A stretch of DNA of 64,000 nucleotides from DATMER01 sp035556715 (lineage in GTDB: Bacteria > Acidobacteriota > Thermoanaerobaculia > Multivoradales > UBA5704), in the NCBI GenBank assembly GCA_035556715.1, contig DATMER010000003.1:106104-170103 (forward strand). The letters are read 5' to 3'. Every line of letters begins with the position of its first letter. Position 1 is the first letter of the stretch. The translations under genes were made by a program, and so were the position numbers. The notes below the pieces were generated by a model that saw only the letters and a list, made by a program, of their open reading frames with translations, was not told the origin of the DNA and ran no database searches. This document shows positions 49,906-59,202 of the stretch, piece after piece.

Positions 49906-51527
49906 CTCCCTGCCTTCGCCTTGCGGACCCGCTCGAGATCCCAGACCCGCACCAGCTTGTCCGAGTGGTCGGCCGGCCCCCACTCGGCGTGGAGGCGGGC
50001 CGCGAGCCTCTCCCCCATCCGCCGGTAGTAGCGGCGCAGGCGCGTGGGCATGGGCTTGGTGAAGGGCCGCCCGGGGATGACGACGCGGTCCTCCTCCCAC
50101 GGCAGCCTCAGGTGCACGATCAGGGTCCAGCCCGGGCTGGCCAGCAGGGCGGCCGGCTCAGGCTCCACCTCGTTGCGCAGGTCGATCCCCTTGCGCGGCA
50201 CGTCGAACGGGGCCGAGACGATCACCCGCCGCTCGTGCACGAGCTGGTAGATGTAGAAGGTCCGGTTCTGCTCCCAGACCGTGGACCAGGGGTACTCCAC
50301 GACCGGACCCCGGGGGAGATTCCGGTAGATCGCGGGCACCACCTCGGCTGGGATCGACGACAGCGGCGAGAAGTAGCCCACGAAGTCGTTGTGGTGCATG
50401 AAGGAGCTGTCCCGGTAGCCCGCTGCCAGGAACGGTCCGGTCCAGAACAGGAAGAGGATGAAGAACCGCGCCGCGCTGCGCTGGAGCCCCATGCCGAGCA
50501 GGCCGCTGCGGTTGATCCAGGCGCGGCCGATGGCCACCGCCACCCAGAGGAAGACGAACGGCAGCACCGGCAACAGGTATCGGTTGAGCACGATCGGATG
50601 GTTGAGCCCCAGGGGGGACAGCAGCAGGATGCCCGCCACGTGGCCGGCGGTCACGGTCAGGGTGAAGAGCCCGATCCGCGGATGGCGGCGCAGCAGCAGG
50701 ACGAGGCCGGTCAAGGCCGCGGCCCAGAACAGCGCAGTCAGGGTCCACGAGCGCGTCCCGGCCTGCATGCGGAGGACGGCCCCCACGGTCTGAAGCGGGA
50801 TGTCGACCTCCCTGTGCTTGTTGCCGATCAGGCGCAGGAGCGAGGGCGCGGCCGGGACCAGGTACGCGGCCATGGCCAGAGCGAGCCCCGCGCCGAGGAG
50901 GAAGAGATCCTTGAGCCGGCGCCACGCCCGGGTGCGGACCAGGTCCCCCAGGGCGAAGAGGAAGGGCGCCGCCACGATCGGCCCCGCCCCCAGGTGGACC
51001 CAGACCGCCAGCGCTCCGAGCACCACGTAGCTGATCCCCGCCCGCCGCGAGCCGCCGTTCCACCAGCGCTCGAACGTCATGACCGCCGCGAACGAGAGGA
51101 GGACCATGGGCAGGTACGAGCGCGCGATGCGGCTGTAGAGGACGAAGGCCGGGGAGAGCGCCAGCAGCCAGCCGAACAGCTCCACCGGGAAGCGCTCCAC
51201 CCGGCCGCTGAACGCCCGCGGGAGCATGATCAGGGCGAGCAGGCCGCAGAGGATCGACGGCAGCCGGAAGTCGATCTCCGCCAGGGTGACGCCCAGGTCG
51301 AGCAGGAGACGGTGGAAGGCGGTGATGGGGAGCGAGTAGTCGACGAGCGAGTACCGGGTGAGGATCTTGGAGAGCGGCCAGGCGTCCGCGGCGCGGACCG
51401 CGTGCAGCTCGTCCCCGCCCAGGACCTGGTTGCGCAGGTTCCACAGGCGGAGCGTGGCCCCGGCCAGCACGAAGCCGACCATGGCGAGCCCCGGCAGGGG
51501 GCGTGGCTGGGGACGGTGCTCTTCCAA
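49902..51527 (-). CDS. GT39-like membrane glycosyltransferase, copy 3
   Basis: A 541-residue paralogue: LGGDELHAVRAAD, LYSRIARSYLPMVLL, HLGAGPIVAAPFLFALGD, and a C-terminal soluble domain ending VRVWDLERVRKAKAGR. It has about ten membrane helices. The first codon is TTG 51527 without a clear ribosome-binding site; ATG 51482 (MVGFVLAGATLRLWNL) is a reasonable alternative start. It is first in the three-gene tandem and appears least altered. The array suggests duplication and divergence of transferases decorating one surface polymer or protein. Confidence 0.86.
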   Translation of the reverse strand: MEEHRPQPRPLPGLAMVGFVLAGATLRLWNLRNQVLGGDELHAVRAADAWPLSKILTRYSLVDYSLPITAFHRLLLDLGVTLAEIDFRLPSILCGLLALIMLPRAFSGRVERFPVELFGWLLALSPAFVLYSRIARSYLPMVLLSFAAVMTFERWWNGGSRRAGISYVVLGALAVWVHLGAGPIVAAPFLFALGDLVRTRAWRRLKDLFLLGAGLALAMAAYLVPAAPSLLRLIGNKHREVDIPLQTVGAVLRMQAGTRSWTLTALFWAAALTGLVLLLRRHPRIGLFTLTVTAGHVAGILLLSPLGLNHPIVLNRYLLPVLPFVFLWVAVAIGRAWINRSGLLGMGLQRSAARFFILFLFWTGPFLAAGYRDSSFMHHNDFVGYFSPLSSIPAEVVPAIYRNLPRGPVVEYPWSTVWEQNRTFYIYQLVHERRVIVSAPFDVPRKGIDLRNEVEPEPAALLASPGWTLIVHLRLPWEEDRVVIPGRPFTKPMPTRLRRYYRRMGERLAARLHAEWGPADHSDKLVRVWDLERVRKAKAGR

Positions 51528-51551
51528 GGCGACGCGTAGTGTATACGCGCT

Positions 51552-52313
51552 TTACGAGGCTTCTCTCCGCCAGAACATCCACAGCCCGGCGAGCAGGACG
51601 GCGAGCGCGGTCCCGCCGCAGGCGACTCCCCAGAACCAGTACGGCAGGAAGAGGAGCTGCTGCATCTGCATCACGTCCGAGGGGTAGGAGCCCGTGGGGT
51701 TCGTGGCGCCCTGGGTGAAGAGGTAGTCAGCCCGGGAGAAGACGCTCAGGGCGAGCTGGACGCCCACGAAGACCACCGCGATCTGCGCCCCGTGCGGGCT
51801 GAGCCGGGACGCCGCCAGCAGGCAGGCAGCTAGGACCACGCCCACGAAGGCGAACCCGAAGAGGTTCCGCACCACCAGGAGCTCGGCGATCAGGAGGAGG
51901 GCTCCCAGGCCCCACAGGCAGGCGCGGGCGCCGCGGCCGGTCCGCCCGAGGGCGAAGCAGATGGCCGCGGCCACGGCGGGGCCCACGAGCCCGCCCACGA
52001 TCGACAGACCCTGCCGGATCCGGCCGAAGCCCGCCAGGTCCATCTCCGCGAGCCCGGCGCCGTTCATCCACATCTCCAGGCGCAGGAAATCGCCGCCGAG
52101 GAGCGCTGCGGTGAGCCCATGCCCCATCTCGTGGGCCAGCGTCGAGAGCAGGATCAGCGGCCGGGCCAGGATTCTCCCGACATACGGGAGGTTGTAGAGG
52201 AGGAGCGTGGCCGCGGCGCTGGCCACGAGCACCACCCGGGCGCTGCCGGGCCGTTCCGCCCCTGCCAGCGGGAGGGAGGGGATGGGATCGGGAACCAGGG
52301 GGTGAGGGTTCAT
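51552..52313 (-). CDS. M50B-like membrane metallopeptidase
   Basis: A 253-residue integral membrane protein with the zinc motif in LAHEMGHGLTAALLGG (HEMGH, about residue 62) and at least five further hydrophobic segments. It matches the PF13398-type M50B-like family, site-2-protease relatives often acting in sporulation-like or unknown contexts. A downstream NP/DG zinc ligand is not evident to me. GAGG precedes the ATG at 52313. It lies 24 bp upstream of GT39 copy 3 in the same direction. Confidence 0.85.
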   Translation of the reverse strand: MNPHPLVPDPIPSLPLAGAERPGSARVVLVASAAATLLLYNLPYVGRILARPLILLSTLAHEMGHGLTAALLGGDFLRLEMWMNGAGLAEMDLAGFGRIRQGLSIVGGLVGPAVAAAICFALGRTGRGARACLWGLGALLLIAELLVVRNLFGFAFVGVVLAACLLAASRLSPHGAQIAVVFVGVQLALSVFSRADYLFTQGATNPTGSYPSDVMQMQQLLFLPYWFWGVACGGTALAVLLAGLWMFWRREAS

Positions 52314-52385
52314 TCCAGCCTCAGGATCTGCTCGGATGATACCTGTTTCCGGAGACGCTCAGGTCCCGGCAGCAGATCGGAAGGC

Positions 52386-53120
52386 TTAGCCCGGGAGGGA
52401 CCGCAGGCGGGCCAGCTCGGCCTCGGCGGCTTCTGCGCGCTGGCGCTCGGTATCTGCCCGCTGGCGTTCCGCTTCGGCGCGCTGGCGCTCCACCTCAGCG
52501 AGAGTGGGGACCAGCCGGCCGTCGGGGTAGAAGAGCCGTGCCCAGGCCGTCTCCTGGCCCTCCTGGTCGCCATGCCAGAGCCCGAGGTCCAGCCCGAGCA
52601 CCTCGCTGCGCAAGCGTCCCTGGCTGTCGGGCTTGACCGGCTGATAGAGGTCGCCGGTCAGGCGGAACCCCTCGAGCGTCGCGGTGTCCAGGTCGTAGAG
52701 GAAGTAATCCCGGGTGCGGAAGACGCGAGAGTAGAGGTCCTTCTTGATCGTCCGATCGATCTTTGCGGTGGAGGGAGACAGCAGCTCCACGATCAGGTCG
52801 GGGAGCCGGCCGCCCTCCTCCCACGAGACCCAGGCTTTGCGCTCTTCCTTCCTGGGTTCCACCTGGTCGACGAAGAACACGTCAGGACCGCGGAAGTAGC
52901 GGCGCCCCTCTGCCACGTCCCGGGCCTGCTCCGGGGAGTAGTAGACGAACATGTCGCCGCTGACGAAGAAGTCTGTCCGGCCGCGCTCCTCCATGGCCTG
53001 GCGGATCACGTCGATCAGAAGGGTCATCTGGATACGCTGCCAGTAGCTGTCCAAGGGGATCCCGTCACTGTAGACGAGCTCGAAGGGAAGATCGAGCGCC
53101 TTGAAGGCTGGCTGGCTCAT
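52386..53120 (-). CDS. Uma2 family (DUF820) predicted endonuclease with C-terminal coiled coil
   Basis: A 244-residue protein. The PD-(D/E)xK-like core has FRGPDVFFVD, LPDLIVELLSPSTAKIDRTIKKDLYSRVF and the terminal strand pattern DYFLYDLDTATLEGFRL. Residues 205-244 are a regular coiled coil made of repeated ERQRAEAERQRAD heptads. Uma2 proteins are abundant, multi-copy and uncharacterised in Cyanobacteria, Chloroflexi and Acidobacteriota-type genomes. GGGAGAAAG precedes the ATG at 53120. A 21-bp array lies 173 bp upstream. Confidence 0.9.
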   Translation of the reverse strand: MSQPAFKALDLPFELVYSDGIPLDSYWQRIQMTLLIDVIRQAMEERGRTDFFVSGDMFVYYSPEQARDVAEGRRYFRGPDVFFVDQVEPRKEERKAWVSWEEGGRLPDLIVELLSPSTAKIDRTIKKDLYSRVFRTRDYFLYDLDTATLEGFRLTGDLYQPVKPDSQGRLRSEVLGLDLGLWHGDQEGQETAWARLFYPDGRLVPTLAEVERQRAEAERQRADTERQRAEAAEAELARLRSLPG

Positions 53121-53172
53121 GACTTTCTCCCGTCGGAGTCGTTCCTGGCCGGAACTTTATCGTGGATCACCG

Positions 53173-53205
53173 GGAAGCGGAAGGGGGAACGGCCCTTCCG
53201 TTTCC
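53173..53205. other. 13-bp stem-loop downstream of the giant repeat-protein gene
   Basis: Arms 53173-53185 and 53193-53205 pair over 13 positions, with one G-U, around a 7-nt loop. On the minus strand it follows the stop of the gene at 53371 and precedes the Uma2 start. No T-run follows, so it is more likely an RNA-end stabiliser or processing site than an intrinsic terminator. Confidence 0.5.
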
Positions 53206-53292
53206 TTCTCTAAAGGATAGCACGGCTCTCTCCTCGGGAACAGCACAGAAAAAGGCCGGAGAGCTTCCCGACTCGAGCTTTCGCTTCTAGTT

Positions 53293-53376
53293 TGTACAGA
53301 GATGGAACAATTCTGTACAACCGAGTGACTCGGCTGTACAGAGTTGCCGCTCGGCTGTACAGAGATGCACCTACTC
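53293..53376. repeat. array of four 21-bp units with TGTACA core (locus 3)
   Basis: The palindrome TGTACA occurs at 53293, 53314, 53335 and 53356, exactly 21 bp apart each time. The rest of each unit is half-conserved (GAGATG in units 1 and 4; CTCGGC ending units 2 and 3). Unit 4 overlaps the stop codon of the giant gene at 53371-53373. It lies between that gene and Uma2. Confidence 0.9.
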
Positions 53377-56300
53377 CAGCGTCACCTCTTCCGTCCTGCC
53401 CGGGGTCACGGTGGCGCTGCCGGTCCAGGAGCGGCCGTCGGCGGCGGCCACGGTGAGCTTCCAGGTGCCCGGCGCGAGCCGGTCGAAGTTCCTCGTTCCG
53501 CCGTAGAGATCGAACTCCTTCGGAGCGTAGCTGCCATAGTGGGCACGGTAGGGCCTGCCGCTGGCATCGGTGAGCGTGACCTTGGCGGCGATCCGGGCTT
53601 CGCTGAGGCCGGGGACCTTCAGGTTCAGCCCCCCCGGCTGCGGCAGGATCACCCTGCCGGCATGGCCGGGGGCCGTCACCGACACGGTGACCGGCGCCGA
53701 GCCGGCGGCGGACAGCACCAGCTCCCAGTTGCCGGGGGCCACGCTCGCGACCCGCACCCGGCCGTCCTCGCCCGTGGGGTACGAGGCCGCCGAGATCACC
53801 TGGCCCGAGGCGTCGAGCACCGCCGTGCTCACCTCGTCCGGCGGCCGGCCCGATTGGAGCAGGACCTCCAAGACGACCCCTTCTGTGGCCTGGAGGGACA
53901 GCTCCACCCCGTCCACGGGCGCGGCATCAACCTGGACGGCCACCTCCTCCGGCGCGTAACCGGGCAGGACCGCGCGCAGCTTCCAGCTCCCTTCGCTCAC
54001 GTCGCGCAGGCTGAACACGCCGCGTGAGTCGGTCGTGGTCTCCACGGGCAGGGAGCTTCCGTCTTCCTGCGGGGCTAGCAGTGTGACCTCGGCGCCGGCA
54101 ATCGGGCTCTGGTCCGCGGCGTCGACCACGCGGCCCGAGATCGCGACCGTGCGCAGCTCGATCAGCACGTCGCGGTCGTCGGCGACCTCGACCTCTTCGC
54201 GGTGGCGCGTCTGGGCGCGGAAACCGAAGACCTCCAGCTCGTAGCGGCCGGCGTCGAGCCCCTCGAAGCGGAAGCGCCCCTGGTGGTCGGTCTCGCCGAA
54301 GCGGCCGGAGATGCCGCCACCCGAGAGCGCCACGCTCAGCGCCCGCGCCGGCTCGCCGTTGCGCACCACCCGGCCGCTCAGCGTGTAGCCGCCGCCGAGC
54401 TCCAGGTCGAGCCGCGCCTCGGGCGCGCCCGGTTCCAGGGTGACCTGGCCTTCGGCCTGCCGCGAGCCGCCGGGAAGGGAGGCAAGGACCCGGTAGTCGC
54501 CCGGTTCCACGTGGTCGATGCGGTAGGTGCCGTCCGGCGCCACCTGGCCTGACTGGCGGCCGGCGTTGACCAGCCAGACTCTCACCTGGGAGAGCTCGGT
54601 GAAGTCCAGGCCCGAGAGCTGGCCGACGATCGCGCCGCCGGAGGTCAGCTTGATCTCGATCCCGCCCACGGAGCTGCCCGCGACCGTCAGCTCCTGCCCT
54701 TCCCGGCTGCGGGCGTACCCCTCCTTCTCGGCCAGCAGGCGATAGGTGCCGTCCGCGACGCCGGTGAGGGTGAAGGAGCCGTCGGCGCCGCTCGTGGCGC
54801 TCGGCTGGTTCCAGGAGCTCCACCCCTCCCGCAATTGAACCCTGGCGCTCGCCAAGGGCGTGCCCCCTTCTTCCAGCACCCGGCCGCTGACCTCGACTCC
54901 CCCTTCGAGCCGGAGGTCGAGCGAGTTCTCGCCCGCGCGCACCTCCAGCTCCCGCACGCTGCGGCGATAGCCCTTGTGCTCGGCCTGGATCGTGCGCGTG
55001 CCCGGGGCGACCCCCTCCATGCGGTAGTGGCCGTCGCCGTCCGACGTGGCGCGGCGCAAGGAGAAGCTCTGGTTGGACTCCGCTACGCTCACCTCGGCGC
55101 CGATCACCGGCTGGCCCGAGGGGGAGAGGACCCTCCCCTCGATCACAGCGCCCGGCGCGAGCACCACCTCGACTCCCTTGAGCTCCTGCCCGGCCCGGAC
55201 CTCCAGGTTCTTGATCTCGGTATCCTGGAACCCGGTCGCCATGGCCTGCAGCTCGATCGTCCCGGGGATGACGTCCTCGGCCCGGAAGAACCCAGTCTCG
55301 TCGGAGACCGTCTGCCGGATCCGCGCCGTGGTGAAGAGCCGGGTGCCGCCGCCCATGGCCATTGGATCGGCCGGGTGGACCACGATCCGGACGCCTGCGA
55401 CCGGCTTACCATCCGGATCGACCGCCCTGCCCTCCACGGCCGCCGAGGGCTGCAGGACCAGGCGGACCGGCTGCTCGGGCGGCACCTGGACCCCCGTGGC
55501 CGCGGCCGGGGCATAGCCGGTCCGGGAGGCGCCGAGGGTGACCGACTCCCCGGCGCGCCGGTCCTCGATCCGGAAGAAGCCGTCCTGACCGGTGAGGACG
55601 GTGCGCGGTTCTTCCTGCGACTGGAGGATCCTCGACATCGGGTCAGCCGCGGTCTCGGTGGCGTAGACCTCCGCGCCGGGGACGGGGTTCCCGCCGGGGT
55701 CCACGACGTACCCCTCGACCGGCACGCCGGGCACCAGGACGACGGTGCCCAGGTCGGTGGAGCCTGCCCCCGGAGGGAGCGCCAGGCCGGGCACGGTGAT
55801 CGGGGCATAGCCGGCGCCTCGGGCCGTGAGCTCGTAGGTGCCTGGCGGCAGGTCGCGGACCTCGAACCGGCCGCTCGCGTCCGCGGCCGCTTCGTAGGTG
55901 GCGGCTTCGCCGGCCTGGAAGCGCATCATCCGCATCCGCATGTCGCCCGAGGGCGCCGGACGGATGACGACCTGCGCTCCGGCCACCGGCTGCTCGGACT
56001 GGTTCACGATGCGGCCGAAGCCGGTCCGCCCCTTGCGCAGCACGACGCGCAGCTCGGAGACTGGCCGGCCGGGCTCCAGGGGCGCGACCTCCGCGGTCGC
56101 CGGGGCGAACCCGGTCCGGGTGAGCCGCAGCTCGTGGCCGAGCCCGGCCAGGAGGCCGCTGACCCGGAAGCGGCCCGCGGCCGAGCTGCGGAAGAGGCCG
56201 CCGCTGCGAAACATGGCTGCGCTCCGCATGCGGGCGGCCGGCTGGGGCGACGCCTTGATCTGGACTCCGGGCACGGGCCGGCCCTGCTCGTCTACGACCA

Positions 56301-57480
56301 TGCCGGCGACGGCCAGGGCGGGCTCCAGCGCCAGGGTCGGGCCTCGCCGCAGGCCGGGCTGCACGCCTGTCTGGGCGTCGGCCCCGAGGAACCCGGGCGC
56401 CGCGGCCTGGGTCCAGGCCTCGCGGCCGGCCACCACGTCGATCCGGTAGACGCCGTCCGCGCCCGACTTCCGGACCGCTCCGGGGTCATGGCCCCACACC
56501 AGGGCGCCGGCCACCGGCCGGCCGTCGGCCGCGGACACCACCCGGCCGGTCAGCGTCTCTAGGACGGGCAGCCGCAGCGTCCGCGGTCCCGTCTCCCCCT
56601 GCTTCGCGGGCTCGGCGTAGGCCTCCAGCCTCCGGCCATCCCCGGCCTCCAGGATGATCTTGGTCTTCCGCGCCTTCTGCGTCTTCGGGTCATTGGCCAG
56701 GGGCACGGCGAAGCGGCCGTCCTCCGAGGTCCGGCCCGCGATCCAGGGGTCTTCGCCGACGCGCACCCAGACCCCGGGCTCGGGCTTCTTGCCGGAGGCG
56801 TCGAGCACCCGGATCTCCCGGGTCGTGCCTGCCGGCAGGCGGAGGCTCGCGGAGCCGCTCCGCACGTCGCGCTGCTCGGCCGCGGGCCGACCTTCCGCTC
56901 CGGCCTGCACCAGGAGGCGCTCCCCGCTGCCGCGGGGTAAGACGGCCAGGCCCTTGCCGTCAGTCAGGGCGATCCGGGACGGCGCCGACCAGGCCGACCC
57001 GAGGCGGATCCCCATCCGGCGGGGCTGGCTGGTGTCGCTGATCCGCACCCGGGCGCCGGCCAGGGGCTTGCCGTCGGCGCCGGTGACCCGCACCTCCAGA
57101 CCGGCGTCGCGCTCCAGCTTCAGGGACGGGAGCTCGGTCTCTTCCACTAGCGGCGTGAGGAGGATCTCTTGGGGGAGCAGGCCGGGGGCCCGGACCTCCA
57201 CCTTCCACATTCCGGCCTCGGGGGCCTGCAGGCGGAAGGCGCCGTCCGCTTTCGTGGAGACGGTCGCCACGGGATCGGGGCCGGCCTTCCCTTCCAGCTC
57301 GAGCCGGCTGGCCTCCGCGATGCCCGCGACGGGCAGGAGCAGGACGCGGGCGCCCTCCAGGGGAGACCCTCCCGGGCCATAGACTTGGCCGCCGACGGGG
57401 ATGGGCGCCGCACCGGCGAACGCCGGGATCACCAAAGCAAGGAGCAGGACGACGAGGGGCAGCAGGGCTCTTGTGCGCAC
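53371..57480 (-). CDS. giant secreted carboxypeptidase-regulatory-like repeat protein
   Basis: About 1369 residues: a signal peptide (RTRALLPLVVLLLALVIPAF) followed by at least ten tandem CarboxypepD_reg/Ig-like beta-sandwich repeats of about 80-90 residues. Each repeat opens with a variant of GxVxDxxGxPVxGAxV and closes with a GxYxL or GxFxI-type strand, for example VDPDGKPVAGVRIVVHPADP and LSPSGQPVIGAEVSVAESNQ. No catalytic domain is seen. These proteins are typically extracellular or cell-surface binding scaffolds. I prefer GTG 57480 (GGAGG 4 nt upstream, signal peptide starts there); ATG 57516 is in frame but lacks a ribosome-binding site. Confidence 0.88.
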   Translation of the reverse strand: MRTRALLPLVVLLLALVIPAFAGAAPIPVGGQVYGPGGSPLEGARVLLLPVAGIAEASRLELEGKAGPDPVATVSTKADGAFRLQAPEAGMWKVEVRAPGLLPQEILLTPLVEETELPSLKLERDAGLEVRVTGADGKPLAGARVRISDTSQPRRMGIRLGSAWSAPSRIALTDGKGLAVLPRGSGERLLVQAGAEGRPAAEQRDVRSGSASLRLPAGTTREIRVLDASGKKPEPGVWVRVGEDPWIAGRTSEDGRFAVPLANDPKTQKARKTKIILEAGDGRRLEAYAEPAKQGETGPRTLRLPVLETLTGRVVSAADGRPVAGALVWGHDPGAVRKSGADGVYRIDVVAGREAWTQAAAPGFLGADAQTGVQPGLRRGPTLALEPALAVAGMVVDEQGRPVPGVQIKASPQPAARMRSAAMFRSGGLFRSSAAGRFRVSGLLAGLGHELRLTRTGFAPATAEVAPLEPGRPVSELRVVLRKGRTGFGRIVNQSEQPVAGAQVVIRPAPSGDMRMRMMRFQAGEAATYEAAADASGRFEVRDLPPGTYELTARGAGYAPITVPGLALPPGAGSTDLGTVVLVPGVPVEGYVVDPGGNPVPGAEVYATETAADPMSRILQSQEEPRTVLTGQDGFFRIEDRRAGESVTLGASRTGYAPAAATGVQVPPEQPVRLVLQPSAAVEGRAVDPDGKPVAGVRIVVHPADPMAMGGGTRLFTTARIRQTVSDETGFFRAEDVIPGTIELQAMATGFQDTEIKNLEVRAGQELKGVEVVLAPGAVIEGRVLSPSGQPVIGAEVSVAESNQSFSLRRATSDGDGHYRMEGVAPGTRTIQAEHKGYRRSVRELEVRAGENSLDLRLEGGVEVSGRVLEEGGTPLASARVQLREGWSSWNQPSATSGADGSFTLTGVADGTYRLLAEKEGYARSREGQELTVAGSSVGGIEIKLTSGGAIVGQLSGLDFTELSQVRVWLVNAGRQSGQVAPDGTYRIDHVEPGDYRVLASLPGGSRQAEGQVTLEPGAPEARLDLELGGGYTLSGRVVRNGEPARALSVALSGGGISGRFGETDHQGRFRFEGLDAGRYELEVFGFRAQTRHREEVEVADDRDVLIELRTVAISGRVVDAADQSPIAGAEVTLLAPQEDGSSLPVETTTDSRGVFSLRDVSEGSWKLRAVLPGYAPEEVAVQVDAAPVDGVELSLQATEGVVLEVLLQSGRPPDEVSTAVLDASGQVISAASYPTGEDGRVRVASVAPGNWELVLSAAGSAPVTVSVTAPGHAGRVILPQPGGLNLKVPGLSEARIAAKVTLTDASGRPYRAHYGSYAPKEFDLYGGTRNFDRLAPGTWKLTVAAADGRSWTGSATVTPGRTEEVTLE

Positions 57481-57525
57481 GGGTCCTCCGGAAAACCGAC
57501 CGATGCCATTCATCATACAGAATAT

Positions 57526-57552
57526 AAAAAAATGGCGGCCCAGTGGGGCCGC
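57526..57552 (-). terminator. intrinsic-terminator-like hairpin in the leader of the giant gene
   Basis: On the minus strand GCGGCCC (57546-57552) pairs with GGGCCGC (57535-57541) around a 4-nt loop, followed by CA and then seven T (57526-57532). The shape is that of a rho-independent terminator, yet it sits about 50 nt upstream of the gene it faces with no minus-strand gene before it. It could be a leader attenuator or a guard against antisense read-through from the divergent operon. Confidence 0.65.
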
Positions 57553-57696
57553 TAGAGGGAGGGACCGGAAGCGGGCTCACTGCCCGCTCCCGTCCCCTGC
57601 CGCCAGGATACGGCCCACACCTTACGATGAGTATTACGAAAAGCATCCACAAATCGTTTGACCTTCGCTCACCCCGGGGCTATAGTCGCCCCTTCC

Positions 57697-59202
57697 ATGA
57701 GCGACATCCTGCTCGCCCACTCCTTCTTCCTGCGGAACGACCCGAAGCAGGTCCAGAAGATGCGGCCCTATGCGCCGCTGGGGACTCTCTACGCCGCGGG
57801 CCTCCTGCGCGACCGCGGATACGACGTCGCCCTGTTCGACGCCACCCTCGCCGAGGGGGAGCACGAGTTCGAGGAGGCGCTGGAGCGTCACCGCCCGCGC
57901 TTCGTGGCCCTCTACGAGGATAGCTTCAACTTCCTGACCAAGATGTGTCTCACCCACGCCCGCGAGGCGGCCTGGCGCATGAGCGCCCGGGCGCGAGCCG
58001 CCGGCGCGGCCGTGCTCGCCTCCAGCTCGGACGTGACCGACCACGCCGGCCTCTACTTCGCCCATGGCATCGAGTACGCCCTGCTGGGCGAGGCGGACTG
58101 GAGCCTGGTCGAGCTGCTCGACATCCTGACCGGCCGCCGCCCCGGCGAGGTCGGGAGCATCCACGGGCTGGCGCTCCCCGACCCCGAGGTCCCGGGCGGG
58201 GTCCGCCATACTCCGCCGCGCGCTCCCGAGCGCCGGCCGGACGTCTTCCCCTTCCCGGCCTGGGACTTGGTGGATGCCGAGCGCTACCGGGCGGCGTGGA
58301 AAGAGGCGCACGGCTTCTACAGCGTGAACCTGGTGAGCACCCGCGGCTGCCCGTTCCACTGCAACTGGTGCGCGAAGCCGATCTGGGGCCAGCAGTACGC
58401 CATCCGCTCGCCGGCCAACCTGGCCGAGGAGATGGCCCTGGTCAAGCGCCTGCTCCGGCCCGACCACATCTGGTTCGCGGACGACATCTTCGGCCTGCGT
58501 CCGCATTGGGTGCCGGAGCTCGCCCGCGAGATCGAGGCCCGCGACGCGCACATTCCCTTCATGATCCAGTCGCGGGCGGACCTGATGACGCCGACCGCGG
58601 TGGAGGGGCTCGCCCGCGCCGGCTGCGTGGAGGTCTGGCTGGGCGCCGAGAGCGGCAGCCAGAAGATCCTCGACGCCATGGACAAGGGGACCACGATCCC
58701 CAAGATCCACGAGGCGCGCAAGCGGCTCAAGGCCGTGGGCATCAAGGCCTGCTTCTTCCTCCAGTTCGGCTACCCGGGAGAGACCTTCGAGGACATCCTC
58801 TCGACCGTCCGCCTGGTGCGCGAGGCCCTCCCGGACGACGTCGGGATCAGCGTGAGCTACCCTCTGCCCGGGACCAAGTTCCACGACATGGTCAAGGAGG
58901 AGCTGAGCGCCAAGGCCAACTGGGAGGACAGCAGCGACTTGGCCATGATGTTCCAGGGCACCTACCAGACGCCGTTCTACCGCAAGCTCCACCAGGTCGT
59001 GCACCACGATCTCGACCTGCGGCACCGTTTGGCATCTGCCGGAGGATTGGATCCCGCCCTGCTGGAGGAGCTCGACCGCCTCAACGCCGACTGGCTGGAA
59101 CTCGGGCGGCTGGAGGTGGAGTGCCGCAGCGCCGAGCCCACGCGCATCCACAAGCCCTACGGCACGCCGGAAGCCCCGGACCTCAGCAAGGATTGGAACT
59201 AG
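57697..59202 (+). CDS. B12-binding-domain radical SAM protein 1
   Basis: A 501-residue protein of the BchE-type class: an N-terminal Rossmann-like cobalamin-binding region (about residues 1-165, RPYAPLGTLYAAGLLRDRGY, VALFDATL) and a radical SAM barrel with the cluster motif in RGCPFHCNWCAKP (CxxxCxxC, about residue 220). It also has WFADDIFG, GAESGSQKILDAMDKG and FLQFGYPGET. Members perform methylations, ring closures or rearrangements on unactivated carbons. ATG 57697 is preceded by TATAGT and CCCCTTCC without a strong Shine-Dalgarno. Overlaps the next gene by 1 nt (TAGTG). The substrate is unknown. Confidence 0.92.
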   Translation: MSDILLAHSFFLRNDPKQVQKMRPYAPLGTLYAAGLLRDRGYDVALFDATLAEGEHEFEEALERHRPRFVALYEDSFNFLTKMCLTHAREAAWRMSARARAAGAAVLASSSDVTDHAGLYFAHGIEYALLGEADWSLVELLDILTGRRPGEVGSIHGLALPDPEVPGGVRHTPPRAPERRPDVFPFPAWDLVDAERYRAAWKEAHGFYSVNLVSTRGCPFHCNWCAKPIWGQQYAIRSPANLAEEMALVKRLLRPDHIWFADDIFGLRPHWVPELAREIEARDAHIPFMIQSRADLMTPTAVEGLARAGCVEVWLGAESGSQKILDAMDKGTTIPKIHEARKRLKAVGIKACFFLQFGYPGETFEDILSTVRLVREALPDDVGISVSYPLPGTKFHDMVKEELSAKANWEDSSDLAMMFQGTYQTPFYRKLHQVVHHDLDLRHRLASAGGLDPALLEELDRLNADWLELGRLEVECRSAEPTRIHKPYGTPEAPDLSKDWN

